Below, piece by piece: positions 41,534 through 49,876 of a stretch of 64,000 nucleotides of DNA. This DNA comes from Rhodoferax sp. GTDB lineage: Bacteria > Pseudomonadota > Gammaproteobacteria > Burkholderiales > Burkholderiaceae_C. The position numbers and the translations under genes were made by a program. The DNA lies in assembly GCF_030697375.1 (NCBI RefSeq), contig NZ_JAUYQD010000055.1, positions 50,310-114,309 on the forward strand, in the 5' to 3' direction. Position 1 is the stretch's first letter. Each line of letters starts with the position of its first letter. Under the pieces are notes generated by a model. The model was not told the origin of the DNA. It ran no database searches and worked only from the letters and a program-made list of their open reading frames with translations.

Positions 41534-42115
41534 TTAGGCACTCACGCTCAGCGTGTTGCTGCTTTGTTCCGTAAGGCTGGCGGCAATTTGCGTGTACATC
41601 TGCTGGGCGAGTTTGGCCACGTCCACCAAACGCTCCAGTTCGGACACGGTTCCGTCCTGGTTGGTGTCGAGCTTGTCGTAGGTTTGGGAAGAGGCCGATT
41701 CGCTTGTGCCAGCGCCGCCAGATCCGCCCGGGCCACCAGCCGGGGGCGGGCCGCTCGGGCCGTCGGGGCTACCAGTGCCATTGTCGGTGCCGCCGCCGCT
41801 GCGCATCTGGGCAAAGTCCAGGGTGGAGGGGGGCGGTGGCATCAGGCTTTGCATGCCTTGGCCCAACTCCTCGCTGCTCAGGCTGCCATCGGCATTGCTG
41901 TCCATGGTACTGAAGGCCTCAGCCGTATCGCCGTCGAGGCTGACCCCGGTTTTTTGGCTGATATCGCTCAGCATGGTTTTGAGTTCGGCCTGGTCGACGC
42001 CGCCGCTGCCGTCGGTGTCCACTTTGGCAAACATTTTGGCCTGCATCTGGCTACGGTGGGCCTTCATGGGGCCCCAAGGGTCGCTGGAGCCGCTGACCCC
42101 GCTGATGGTGCTCAT
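41534..42115 (-). CDS. EF-hand calcium-binding protein
   Basis: A 193-residue protein with three EF-hand loops: DTDGSGGVDQAE (about residues 33-44), DSNADGSLSSEE (72-83) and DTNQDGTVSELE (148-159). Loops two and three are separated by a Pro/Gly-rich linker. No signal peptide is visible. It likely binds Ca2+ as a buffer or sensor. It is divergent from an OmpR-type two-component system, and a 9-bp-arm palindrome lies between them, so it may be the target of that system. Confidence 0.88.
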   Translation of the reverse strand: MSTISGVSGSSDPWGPMKAHRSQMQAKMFAKVDTDGSGGVDQAELKTMLSDISQKTGVSLDGDTAEAFSTMDSNADGSLSSEELGQGMQSLMPPPPSTLDFAQMRSGGGTDNGTGSPDGPSGPPPAGGPGGSGGAGTSESASSQTYDKLDTNQDGTVSELERLVDVAKLAQQMYTQIAASLTEQSSNTLSVSA

Positions 42116-42218
42116 GGTGTGATCCTTTCAAGGGTTGGAGTGACAAGTCACCCGGGCCCGGGACAGGCGGTAGGCGACAGTTCCATTCTTGGTCTTGCCG
42201 GTAACGCGGGTTTGTCTG

Positions 42219-42242
42219 CTTTGTACCCACCTTGGTACAAAG
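42219..42242. promoter_or_regulatory. Perfect 9-bp inverted repeat between EF-hand gene and response regulator
   Basis: CTTTGTACC and GGTACAAAG, separated by CACCTT, form a perfect palindrome 103 bp from the EF-hand start and 118 bp from the regulator start. It is a good candidate operator for the adjacent OmpR-family regulator or another dimeric protein. Confidence 0.6.
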
Positions 42243-42360
42243 GGCGCTTGGAGGCGCGCAACAGGGGTGAAAAAGCCAGGCATTTCGGGCCTTCAAAAAA
42301 ACGAGGGGCACCCTAAACTGGTCCGTTGCGAAGACCCGTCCGTCTGCCCAAGGCCTGCCC

Positions 42361-43101
42361 ATGAAACCCACGCCCCACATTCTGATCGTCGATGACGACA
42401 CCGACATCACGGCCCTGCTCAGTGACTACCTGTTGCGTTTCAACCTGGTGCCCCATGTGGCGTGTGATGGGGATTCCATGCGCGCCCAGCTGGCCCGGCA
42501 CCCCATCGATCTGGTGGTGCTCGATGTCATGCTGCCCGGCGAGGATGGCCTGGTGCTGTCGCGCGAAATCCGCCAGCGCTCCAGCCTGCCGGTGATCATG
42601 CTCACGGCCCGTTCCAACCCCTATGACCGCGTGCTGGGCCTGGAAAACGGCGCGGACGATTACATGAGCAAACCCTTTGAGCCGCGCGAACTGGTCGCCC
42701 GCATCCACACCGTGCTGCGGCGGTCCACCCAGCTTCATGATGGGCCGCCCAATCTGGCGCGCAGCGATGTGGTGTGTTTTGACGGCTGGGAGCTGCACCG
42801 CGAAGACCGCTGCCTGACCTCGCCCACGGGGCTGGTGGTTGCTTTGTCCAATGCCGAGTTCCGCCTGTTGAACACGTTCTTGCAGACGCCCCGGCGCCTG
42901 TTCAGCCGCGACCAGCTCATGGAGCAGGCGCGGGGCCGGGCCATGGACGCCTTTGAACGCAGCATCGACTTGCTGGTGTCGCGTCTGCGGCAAAAGCTGG
43001 CCGATGACCCGGATGAGCCTTCCATGATCAAAACCGTGCGGGGGGCAGGGTATATGTTCAATGTGCAATCGGTGCAGGGCCGCACGGCATGGCGGGCCTG
43101 A
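42361..43101 (+). CDS. OmpR-family response regulator
   Basis: A 246-residue regulator. The receiver domain has LIVDDDTD, phosphoacceptor Asp at about residue 55 in LVVLDVMLPGEDG, LTAR and the conserved Lys in MSKPFEPRELVAR. The C-terminal OmpR-type winged helix shows VALSNAEFRLLNTFLQTPRR and RSIDLLVSRLRQKLADDPDE. It overlaps the sensor kinase gene by 13 bp, so the two are translationally linked. Confidence 0.95.
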   Translation: MKPTPHILIVDDDTDITALLSDYLLRFNLVPHVACDGDSMRAQLARHPIDLVVLDVMLPGEDGLVLSREIRQRSSLPVIMLTARSNPYDRVLGLENGADDYMSKPFEPRELVARIHTVLRRSTQLHDGPPNLARSDVVCFDGWELHREDRCLTSPTGLVVALSNAEFRLLNTFLQTPRRLFSRDQLMEQARGRAMDAFERSIDLLVSRLRQKLADDPDEPSMIKTVRGAGYMFNVQSVQGRTAWRA

Positions 43102-44138
43102 AACGCCGCATTGCGGCGTGGTTACCCGACAGCCTGTTTGGGCGCCTGGCCTGGCTGCTGGTGGTGGCGGTGGTCAGCAGCCATGTGCTGGCCCTGACCT
43201 TGATGTTTGAAGTGCTGCCGCGGCCGCCTTTTCCGCCCCCGCCCGGCGCTTTGCCCGGCCCCCACCCGGGCGGTCCACCTCCTCTTTTTCATATGGGCTT
43301 GCTGCTGGACATTGCAGTGCGCTTGGGCGCTTTGACGCTGGCTGCGTGGGTCGGCGCCAAGTGGTTGTCGGAGCCCATGCGCCGTCTGGCCGGGGCCGCC
43401 CGGGAGTTGGGAAACGATATCCACCGTGCCCCGCTGACCGAGCAAGGCACCCGCGAATGCATCGAAACCACCCGGGTGTTCAACCAGATGCAGAGCCAGA
43501 TTCGCCAGCAACTGGAGCAACGTGACCAGTTTGTGGCCGCGGTGTCGCACGATTTGCGCACACCCCTGACCCGGCTGGCCCTGCGTGCCGAAGCCCTGCA
43601 CGATCCGCAAGAGCGTGCACGCTTTGGCAAGGACATTGTCGAAATGGACGAGATGATCCGCGCCACGCTGGACTATTTGCGCGGTGCTGCCGACCCGGAG
43701 CCCATGGTCTTGCTGGATGTGGACGCCCTGCTGGGCAGCCTGGCCTGCGACTGCCAGGATAGCGGGCAAGATGTGCAGGTGGTGGCGGGTGGCCCGGTGG
43801 CGCCCCTGCTGGCCCAAAGATCGTCGATGCGCCGCTGCCTTGGCAACCTGGTCGAAAACGCGGTGCGCTACGGTGTGCGGGCGCGTATTGCCGTGTATGA
43901 CTCGGCCGATGCGCTGAAGATTGTGGTGGCCGATGACGGCCCCGGCATTGCCGTGCAAGAGCTGGACAAGGTGCTCACGCCTTTTTACCGCCTGGAGTCT
44001 TCCCGCAACCGCAACAGCGGTGGTGTGGGCCTGGGGCTGGCCACGGCCCACGACATTGCGCGCCGCCACGCGGGCACGCTGCAGCTGGTGAATGGCCCCA
44101 GCGGGGGTTTGGAAGCCATCTTGACGCTGCCACGGTAG
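43089..44138 (+). CDS. HAMP-type sensor histidine kinase with a proline-rich sensor loop
   Basis: A 349-residue kinase. A first membrane segment at about residues 22-42, a very short periplasmic loop made largely of Pro/Gly/His (PPFPPPPGALPGPHPGGPPP), a second segment at 72-90, a HAMP region, then HisKA with VSHDLRTPLTRL (His about 154) and an ATPase domain with NLVENAVRYG, DDGPGI and GGVGLGLATA. The Pro-rich loop is too small for a classic sensor domain, so the signal may be sensed in the membrane or through metal binding by its His. It follows the response regulator with a 13-bp overlap. Confidence 0.93.
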   Translation: MAGLKRRIAAWLPDSLFGRLAWLLVVAVVSSHVLALTLMFEVLPRPPFPPPPGALPGPHPGGPPPLFHMGLLLDIAVRLGALTLAAWVGAKWLSEPMRRLAGAARELGNDIHRAPLTEQGTRECIETTRVFNQMQSQIRQQLEQRDQFVAAVSHDLRTPLTRLALRAEALHDPQERARFGKDIVEMDEMIRATLDYLRGAADPEPMVLLDVDALLGSLACDCQDSGQDVQVVAGGPVAPLLAQRSSMRRCLGNLVENAVRYGVRARIAVYDSADALKIVVADDGPGIAVQELDKVLTPFYRLESSRNRNSGGVGLGLATAHDIARRHAGTLQLVNGPSGGLEAILTLPR

Positions 44139-44164
44139 GCCAGCGCTGTGTTGCACCGCCCGCA

Positions 44165-44220
44165 TTTGCTACTGAATTCATAGCTGCTTGCGCACTGTCT
44201 ACGGGGGCTCAGCTCAATTT
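44165..44220 (+). repeat. Interspersed repeat copy 13, at the 3' end of the DUF1653 gene
   Basis: TTTGCTACTGAATTCATAGC, then TGCTTGCGCACTGTCTACGG and GGGCTCAGCTCAATTTT is a full copy. It reaches to or slightly into the stop codon of the minus-strand DUF1653 gene, and lies between two convergent genes. Confidence 0.88.
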
Positions 44221-44459
44221 TCGTTGGGAATTTTTGTGAATCGGGGCTGGCGGATGCCCTCCACCAGCACCGTTTCTTCAAACATGGCTGCCGGCCGCAC
44301 CCACAGGCCCCGCTCCCCGTACAGCGCGCGGTACAGCGTCATCGGCTCACACGTCTCACTGTGGCGCACGGTGTCCACCACTTCGTACAAATTGCCTTTG
44401 TAATGCCGGTACAGCCCCGGGGGCGTGGTGACCAATAAAGGCAGTTTTTCCTCACTCAT
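44214..44459 (-). CDS. DUF1653 protein
   Basis: An 81-residue protein with GLYRHYKGNLYEVVDTVRHS, MTLYRALYGERGLWVRPAAM and FEETVLVEG, the hallmark of the small DUF1653 family found throughout proteobacteria; function unknown. Its ATG lies only 16 bp from the divergent rsmB-like start, so each gene's promoter must lie inside the other's coding region. Its 3' end meets a repeat copy. Confidence 0.9.
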   Translation of the reverse strand: MSEEKLPLLVTTPPGLYRHYKGNLYEVVDTVRHSETCEPMTLYRALYGERGLWVRPAAMFEETVLVEGIRQPRFTKIPNEN

Positions 44460-44475
44460 GGGACAATCCTTGGTT

Positions 44476-45747
44476 ATGCATCCAAAAGCTCTCTTAGAAG
44501 CCTGTTCCGAGTTGGTCCGGCTCACCCTCAAATTTGACCACCCCGCTGACGCTATTGTGTCGCGCTTTTTCCGTGAGCACCGTGGCCTGGGGCCGCGCGA
44601 GCGGGCCACCTTGGCCGAAACGGTGTACACCGTGTTGCGCAAAAAGCTGCTGTTTGACCACCTGGCGCCCTCGGGCAGCGGGCCCAAGGAGCGCCGCCTG
44701 GCGATCCTGGGTTTTTATGGCCCCGGCGACTTTCTGCGCAGCGCGCTGACCGACCAGGAGAAAAACTGGCTGGACCAGTGTGAAAAGGTCGATCCCAAGG
44801 ATCTGATGGATCGCCATCGCCACAACCTGCCCGAGTGGCTGGTGCAGCCGCTCAAGGACCAGGTGGGAGACGGATTTTGGCCTTTGGTCGAAGGCTTGAA
44901 CCATGGTGCCGGACTGGACCTGCGGGTCAACGACTTCAAGGCCAAACGCGCCGATGTGCAAAAAGAACTCGCGAAACTCGGTATCAAGGCCGTTCCCACC
45001 CCGTACTCGCCCTGGGGTCTGCGTATCGCGGGCAAACCCGCCCTGAACAAAATGGAAGCCTTCACCCGGGGCGACTTCGAGGTGCAGGACGAAGGCTCGC
45101 AGCTGCTGGCCATGCTGGTGGACGCCAAACGCGGGGAAATGGTGGTGGACTTTTGCGCCGGTGCCGGCGGCAAAACCCTGGCCATTGGCGCGGCCATGCG
45201 CAGCACCGGTCGCCTGTATGCGTTCGACACCTCGGCTGGCCGTTTGGATTCTTTCAAGCCACGCATGGCGCGCAGTGGACTGTCCAATGTGCACCCCGCA
45301 GCCATCGCCCACGAGCGCGATGACCGGGTCAAGCGCCTGACGGGCAAAATCGACCGCGTGCTGGTGGATGCGCCGTGTACCGGCATGGGCACTTTGCGCC
45401 GCAATCCCGACCTGAAATGGCGCCAAACCCTGCAATCGGTGGAAGAGATGGCGGTCAAGCAGGCCGCTATTTTGCAAAGCGCAGCACGTTTGCTGAAGCC
45501 GGGCGGGCGTCTGGTGTACGCCACCTGCAGTGTGTTGCCGCAAGAAAACGAGGCCATTGCCGAAGCCTTCTCCACGGCCAATCCCGAGTTTGAGGCCCTG
45601 TCGGTGGGCGAGGTCCTGACCGGGCTGAAGGTGCAGGATGCCCCCACCTTGTGCAGCGGCGGCGACAACGGCCAGCTGTACCTGCGTTTGTGGCCGCATC
45701 GGCATGCGACGGATGGTTTTTTTGCCGCCGTTTGGCAAAAGAAGTAA
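44476..45747 (+). CDS. rsmB: RsmB-like 16S rRNA cytosine-5 methyltransferase
   Basis: A 423-residue SAM-dependent RNA m5C methyltransferase. SAM loop VDFCAGAGGKTLAIGAAM, release-cysteine motif VDAPCTGMGTLRRNPDLKW and the nucleophile-cysteine motif YATCSVLPQENE are present. The N-terminal NusB-like half (LVRLTLKFDHPADAIVSRFF) supports RsmB (m5C967 of 16S rRNA) or a close relative. ATG 44476 gives the normal start MHPKALLEACSEL. Exact rRNA position inferred. Confidence 0.85.
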   Translation: MHPKALLEACSELVRLTLKFDHPADAIVSRFFREHRGLGPRERATLAETVYTVLRKKLLFDHLAPSGSGPKERRLAILGFYGPGDFLRSALTDQEKNWLDQCEKVDPKDLMDRHRHNLPEWLVQPLKDQVGDGFWPLVEGLNHGAGLDLRVNDFKAKRADVQKELAKLGIKAVPTPYSPWGLRIAGKPALNKMEAFTRGDFEVQDEGSQLLAMLVDAKRGEMVVDFCAGAGGKTLAIGAAMRSTGRLYAFDTSAGRLDSFKPRMARSGLSNVHPAAIAHERDDRVKRLTGKIDRVLVDAPCTGMGTLRRNPDLKWRQTLQSVEEMAVKQAAILQSAARLLKPGGRLVYATCSVLPQENEAIAEAFSTANPEFEALSVGEVLTGLKVQDAPTLCSGGDNGQLYLRLWPHRHATDGFFAAVWQKK

Positions 45748-45797
45748 GTGTTGGGCAGGACCGCTGGGGTCCTGCGTGTTGAGGGAGTGCGTTGAAT

Positions 45798-47012
45798 ATG
45801 TTGTTACCTGATGGGTCGGTACTGGATGCCACCGTAGCGTGGCTGGCCTCGGGCCTTTGGGACCTGCACTGGTGGCAGATTGCACTGTTCACCCTGGTCA
45901 TGACGCACATCACCATGATCAGTGTGACGGTGTTCCTGCACCGCCACCAGGCGCACCGGGCTTTGGATTTGCACCCTATTGCCTCGCATTTTTTCCGCTT
46001 CTGGTTGTGGCTGACCACCGGGCAGGTGACCAAGGAATGGGCCTCCATCCACCGCAAGCACCACGCCAAATGCGAGCAGGCCGAAGACCCGCATAGTCCC
46101 CATGTGTACGGCATCAAAACCGTGCTCTTGCAGGGGTATGAGTTGTACCGGGCCGAGGCCGCCAACAAGGACACCCTGGCACGTTACGGCCACGGCACAC
46201 CCAACGACTGGCTGGAGCGCCAGCTGTACACCCGCTTTTCCACGCTGGGCGTGAGCCTGATGCTGGTGATCGACCTGGCCTTGTTCGGCGCGGCGGGCCT
46301 AGCCGTGTGGGCCGTGCAAATGGCCTGGACCCCGGTGATGGCGGCCGGCATCATCAATGGCGCGGCCCATTACTGGGGCTACCGCAACTTTGAAGCACCC
46401 GACGCCAGCACCAATATTTCCCCGTGGGGTATTTTGATTGCGGGCGAAGAGTTGCATAACAACCACCATACCTACCCGACCTCGGCCAAGCTGTCGGTGA
46501 AAGTCTATGAATTTGACGTGGGCTGGATGTACATCAGGCTGATGCAGACGCTCCGCCTGGCCAAGGTCAAAAAAACCCCGCCCAAGGCGGCCTATGGCGA
46601 GATTCGCCCGGTGGCGGACGAAAAAACGCTGGAAGCATTGATTGCCAACCGCTACGAAATCATGGCCACCTATGCCAAAGGCATGCGCCTGGCGGCACGC
46701 ACCGAGTTCGAGGCCATGAAGGCCCGCAGCGCCGATGGCGCCGTGATCCAAGCGGCCAAGCGCTGGATGCACCGCGATATAGAAAAAATCCCGGCTTCCG
46801 TGGCGGTTGCGCTGGCGCGCGCACGCCAAGCTTCGCCCGTGCTGGACAAGATGGTGACCATGCGCGAAGAGCTGCGCCAGATGTGGCTCAACACCCATGT
46901 GTCGCGTGAGCAGTTGACACTGGATCTGCAGGCCTGGTGCCGCCGGGCGGAGGAGAGCGGTATTGCCGCGTTGCAAGAATTTTCGCTGCGGCTGCGTTGT
47001 GCACGCCTCTGA
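45798..47012 (+). CDS. Membrane fatty acid desaturase
   Basis: A 404-residue integral membrane di-iron enzyme that introduces a cis double bond into acyl chains. The three histidine boxes are HRHQAHR, HRKHH and HNNHH in the order and spacing of acyl-CoA delta-9 (DesA/OLE1-type) desaturases. Four hydrophobic segments lie around residues 20-50 and 150-190. The C-terminal 150 residues are a long charged extension. ATG 45798 is chosen; a TTG at 45792 lies closer to the GGGAG at 45783 and may be used instead. Confidence 0.92.
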   Translation: MLLPDGSVLDATVAWLASGLWDLHWWQIALFTLVMTHITMISVTVFLHRHQAHRALDLHPIASHFFRFWLWLTTGQVTKEWASIHRKHHAKCEQAEDPHSPHVYGIKTVLLQGYELYRAEAANKDTLARYGHGTPNDWLERQLYTRFSTLGVSLMLVIDLALFGAAGLAVWAVQMAWTPVMAAGIINGAAHYWGYRNFEAPDASTNISPWGILIAGEELHNNHHTYPTSAKLSVKVYEFDVGWMYIRLMQTLRLAKVKKTPPKAAYGEIRPVADEKTLEALIANRYEIMATYAKGMRLAARTEFEAMKARSADGAVIQAAKRWMHRDIEKIPASVAVALARARQASPVLDKMVTMREELRQMWLNTHVSREQLTLDLQAWCRRAEESGIAALQEFSLRLRCARL

Positions 47013-47059
47013 TGGCTTGAGACTGGCTTAGGCCGTTCACGGCGGAAAGATAAGACGGA

Positions 47060-48970
47060 ATGGAATCTATCTCGCGGCGGGACATTCTCGGGGGTATCGC
47101 CTGGATTGGGGCTGGCAGCATCGGCTGGCCACTGGAGGCGATGGCACAGGCCGAGCGCGGTGCGGCGTTTTATCCCCCTTCTTTGACCGGTTTGCGCGGC
47201 AGCCACCCCGGTGCCTTTGAAGCGGCGCATGTGCGTGCCTGGTCGGGCCAGCAAGACCATGGCCCGCTGGCAGCCCCGGCGCAGAGTTATGACTTGGTGG
47301 TGGTTGGTGGGGGCATCAGCGGATTGGCGGCGGCGCATTTTTATCGCCAAACGGTGCAGCGTGACGCGCGTATTCTGATTTTGGACAACCACGATGACTT
47401 TGGTGGCCACGCCAAACGCAATGAATTTCAGGTGGATGGCACGCGTCTGCTGAGTTATGGCGGAACCCAGTCGATTGACACCCCTGCCGACTACAGCGCC
47501 GTCGCCCTGGGGCTGCTCAAGGACCTGGGCATTGACCTCGAACGGTTGCGCTCCAGTTATGACTTGCAGTTTTTCAAGCGTTATGGCCTGACACTTGGCG
47601 TGTTCTATGACCAGGCCAGTTTTGGCCGAGCCGCGCTGCTCCAGAGCGGGCGGCCCACCCGCCAGACGGCTGCTTACTACGCCAGCCACTACGTGCCCGG
47701 ATTGGCCGAAGCCCCGGAGTTTGTTCAGCAAATCGACGCCGCGCCGCTGACCAAGGCGCAACGTGCGAAGCTGCGCGAGGTGCTGGACGCCGGTGCCAAG
47801 GCACAGGCATTTTTTAAAGGAAAAAATGGCCGCGAGCGACTGGAATCGCTGTCCTATGTGCAGTATCTGGACCAGGCCTTTGGCATCAAGGACCCCGCGC
47901 TCATTGCACTGTTGTCGATGCCATTGGCCGAAGAAGCGGCTTTGGGCGGCAGCGCGCTGCCATTGTCCGGCGCCCTGTCGGGAGGCTTGTTGGGCTTTCC
48001 CGCCACGCTGTTGCGAGACATGGCGGGTGATGACGACGGGGACGAAGAGGACGAAAAGGAGGATGGCGACGAGCGCGAGGGGTATGTCTACCACTTTCCC
48101 GACGGAGGTGCCACCATTGCCCGCCTGTTGGTGCAGCGCCTGATTCCTGAAGTGGCACGCTTTGACACCCCAGAACAGTGTTTGAGCGCCCGATTCGACT
48201 ACGACCAGCTCGACCGGGCGGAACACCCGGTCCAGGTGCGGCTCAACAGCCTTGCCGTGCAGGTGGCCAATACGGACCAGGGCACCCAGGTCAACTACCT
48301 ACGCCAAGGCAAGCACTTGCAAGCCCGAGCGCGCCACACCGTGATGGCGGGCTGGCACATGATGGGGGCGCACATCATCACCGGCTTGCCCGAGCGGCAA
48401 AAGGCGGCCATGCGCGCCAACCTCAAAATGCCTCTGGTGTACGTGCAAGTCGCTTTGCGGCAATGGAAACCTTTGCAAAGCAGCGGTGTGGCTGCGGCTT
48501 ACTGTCCTGGCGCGTATTTTCAGTTTGTGCAAATGGACTTTCCGGTGGGCATGGGCAGCTACCGGCCAACGCGCACGCCCGATGCGCCCACCACGCTGTT
48601 GTTGATTCGCATGCCTTGCCCGCTGCAGGGGAAAGGAAGCACCGAAGACCTGCTGCGCCAAGGCCGCGCCGAACTGCTGGGCGTCCCGTTTGAGCACTAC
48701 GAGGCGCAGGTGCGTGCGCAACTGAGCGCCATGTATGGCCCGTTTGGCTTTGACGGAGCGCGAGACATCGCTGCCATCACGGTCAACCGCTGGCCCCACG
48801 GCTACGTGTATGAAGATGCCATGTACGACGGCGAACCGGCCCATCTGCTGGCGCGCAAGCGCCATGGGCGTATTGCCATGGCCAATGCCGACTCAGCAGG
48901 CAGTGCCTACACCAATGCCGCCATCGACATGGCCTGGCGCGCGGTGCAAGAGCTCAAGGCGCTTGGGTAG
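47060..48970 (+). CDS. Tat-type FAD-dependent oxidoreductase, spermidine dehydrogenase-like
   Basis: A 636-residue flavoprotein. It begins MESISRRDILGGIAWIG, a twin-arginine export motif (SRRDILG). FAD loop VVVGGGISGLAAAHFYRQ is at residues about 80-97. FYPPSLTGLRGSHPGAFEAA resembles the N-terminal part of spermidine dehydrogenase-type enzymes. Residues about 325-342 form an acidic low-complexity stretch (DDDGDEEDEKEDGDEREG) that looks like an insertion. The substrate is uncertain: polyamine or another amine is the leading guess. It follows the desaturase on the same strand at 47 bp. Confidence 0.8.
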   Translation: MESISRRDILGGIAWIGAGSIGWPLEAMAQAERGAAFYPPSLTGLRGSHPGAFEAAHVRAWSGQQDHGPLAAPAQSYDLVVVGGGISGLAAAHFYRQTVQRDARILILDNHDDFGGHAKRNEFQVDGTRLLSYGGTQSIDTPADYSAVALGLLKDLGIDLERLRSSYDLQFFKRYGLTLGVFYDQASFGRAALLQSGRPTRQTAAYYASHYVPGLAEAPEFVQQIDAAPLTKAQRAKLREVLDAGAKAQAFFKGKNGRERLESLSYVQYLDQAFGIKDPALIALLSMPLAEEAALGGSALPLSGALSGGLLGFPATLLRDMAGDDDGDEEDEKEDGDEREGYVYHFPDGGATIARLLVQRLIPEVARFDTPEQCLSARFDYDQLDRAEHPVQVRLNSLAVQVANTDQGTQVNYLRQGKHLQARARHTVMAGWHMMGAHIITGLPERQKAAMRANLKMPLVYVQVALRQWKPLQSSGVAAAYCPGAYFQFVQMDFPVGMGSYRPTRTPDAPTTLLLIRMPCPLQGKGSTEDLLRQGRAELLGVPFEHYEAQVRAQLSAMYGPFGFDGARDIAAITVNRWPHGYVYEDAMYDGEPAHLLARKRHGRIAMANADSAGSAYTNAAIDMAWRAVQELKALG

Positions 48971-49024
48971 ATTCGCTTGGAAAATCGAGGTAACTGGCAA
49001 CCGCAGTGCAGTACCATCCCCCGC

Positions 49025-49342
49025 ATGACCACACCCAGCTTTGAAATCAAGGACTACCGCCAAGCCGTGGTCACCTCTTTGGGCGTCATCTTGGGTTTTT
49101 TGCTGGGCTTCCTGGGCCAATGGGTCACCGAGGACACCTTCGCCCTGAAAACCACCGGCGATGTGATCGTGTTTTACGGCAACCTGCTGGCCGCAGCCTT
49201 GTTGCTGGCGGCGCTTTTTCGGATGCTGGTGCCCAGCCTGGATGCCAGTGGCGCCTTGCGTGACTACCGCCGCACGCTGGCGATCTATATGACCGGAGTG
49301 CTGCTGGCCTTTGGCAGCATTATTGTTTCTGCCTTCGTGTAG
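49025..49342 (+). CDS. Small membrane protein, three transmembrane segments
   Basis: A 105-residue hydrophobic protein of unknown family. Segments: VVTSLGVILGFLLGFLGQWV, FYGNLLAAALLLAALFRML and LAIYMTGVLLAFGSIIVSAF. ATG 49025 gives MTTPSFEIKDYRQ; the frame is open a little upstream without support. It is followed by a weak hairpin (GGGCT CGC AGCCC, at 49351-49369) and TCTTT. Confidence 0.7.
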   Translation: MTTPSFEIKDYRQAVVTSLGVILGFLLGFLGQWVTEDTFALKTTGDVIVFYGNLLAAALLLAALFRMLVPSLDASGALRDYRRTLAIYMTGVLLAFGSIIVSAFV

Positions 49343-49474
49343 CTGAATTTGGGGCTCGCAGCCCTCTTTGCTGACCACGCCCGCCTACCTGCGCAAAATG
49401 CACAGCCCGACGGGGCTTGCGAAATGTTGGCGTGCCAACAGTGGTGAATTCCCTTCTCTTGTCCAAATACTCCA

Positions 49475-49566
49475 GCAGCAGATGTGGGTTGGACGTTCTG
49501 CGTAGGTAAAGGAGGAGGGCGCAGCCCGGGGGACACGAAGCAGAGCGCCCAATCCACATCTGCTGC
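49475..49566. repeat. Long imperfect inverted repeat, 27-nt arms
   Basis: Arms 49475-49501 and 49540-49566 match at 24 of 27 positions. Allowing G-U pairs in RNA, 26 of 27 could pair, around a 38-nt loop. The left arm begins GCAGCAGATGTGGGTTGGAC. It is far longer than a terminator stem and could be a mobile miniature element, a paired REP sequence or a structured RNA. Confidence 0.55.
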
Positions 49567-49615
49567 CGGCGGAAGAAGTGCCCCCAAAGCCAACTATTCA
49601 ATAAATCCAGGACGT

Positions 49616-49644
49616 AAAAAAGCCCGCACAGGGCGGGCATTTTT
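49616..49644. terminator. Bidirectional terminator, mainly for rpmB-rpmG
   Basis: GCCCGC (49622-49627) pairs with GCGGGC (49633-49638), with an A-run on the left (49616-49621) and a T-run on the right (49640-49644). It works in both directions and lies downstream of rpmG on the minus strand. Confidence 0.75.
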
Positions 49645-49662
49645 CAAGAAGGCTTAATGCGA

Positions 49663-49688
49663 GGGGACAGAGCTAAAGATCTGTCCCC
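49663..49688. repeat. Perfect 9-bp hairpin GGGGACAGA/TCTGTCCCC
   Basis: GGGGACAGA and TCTGTCCCC surround an 8-base loop just downstream of the rpmG stop. Sequences of the GGGGACAGATCT type are common REP-like palindromes in beta- and gammaproteobacteria; whether this copy is one cannot be decided from a single instance. Confidence 0.55.
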
Positions 49689-49694
49689 AGGACA

Positions 49695-49865
49695 TTATTT
49701 AAGCTTCATTTCCTTGTAGTCCACATGCTTGCGAGCTTTGGGATCAAATTTCTTGATCAACATTTTCTCGGGCATGGTTTTCTTGTTCTTGCTGGTCGTG
49801 TAGAAATGACCAGTACCTGCTGTGGATTCCAGCTTGATTTTTTCGCGTCCGCCTTTGGTTGCCAT
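49695..49865 (-). CDS. rpmG: 50S ribosomal protein L33
   Basis: A 56-residue ribosomal protein: MATKGGREKIKLESTAGTGH followed by FYTTSKNKKTMPEKMLIKKF and ending DYKEMKLK. The length and sequence match L33 and it lacks the zinc-binding CxxC pairs, as in the zinc-independent type. AAGGAG lies upstream of the ATG. It follows rpmB by 11 bp in the usual rpmB-rpmG operon and is followed by a terminator. Confidence 0.97.
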   Translation of the reverse strand: MATKGGREKIKLESTAGTGHFYTTSKNKKTMPEKMLIKKFDPKARKHVDYKEMKLK

Positions 49866-49876
49866 GGTTCTGCTCC

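Larger units (their letters stand above)
49343..49694. other. Gene-free 352-bp stretch rich in inverted repeats
   Basis: No convincing gene. It contains TGTTGGC-GT-GCCAACA (49425-49440), a 92-nt imperfect inverted repeat with 27-nt arms (49475-49566), a bidirectional terminator (49616-49644) and a second perfect hairpin (49663-49688). An open frame crosses it but looks non-coding. Confidence 0.6.

Noticed and set aside
49320..49640. 106-codon minus-strand frame in the gene-free region near rpmG
   Set aside because: It runs through a long inverted repeat and a terminator, lacks a ribosome-binding site and looks like translated repeat sequence.
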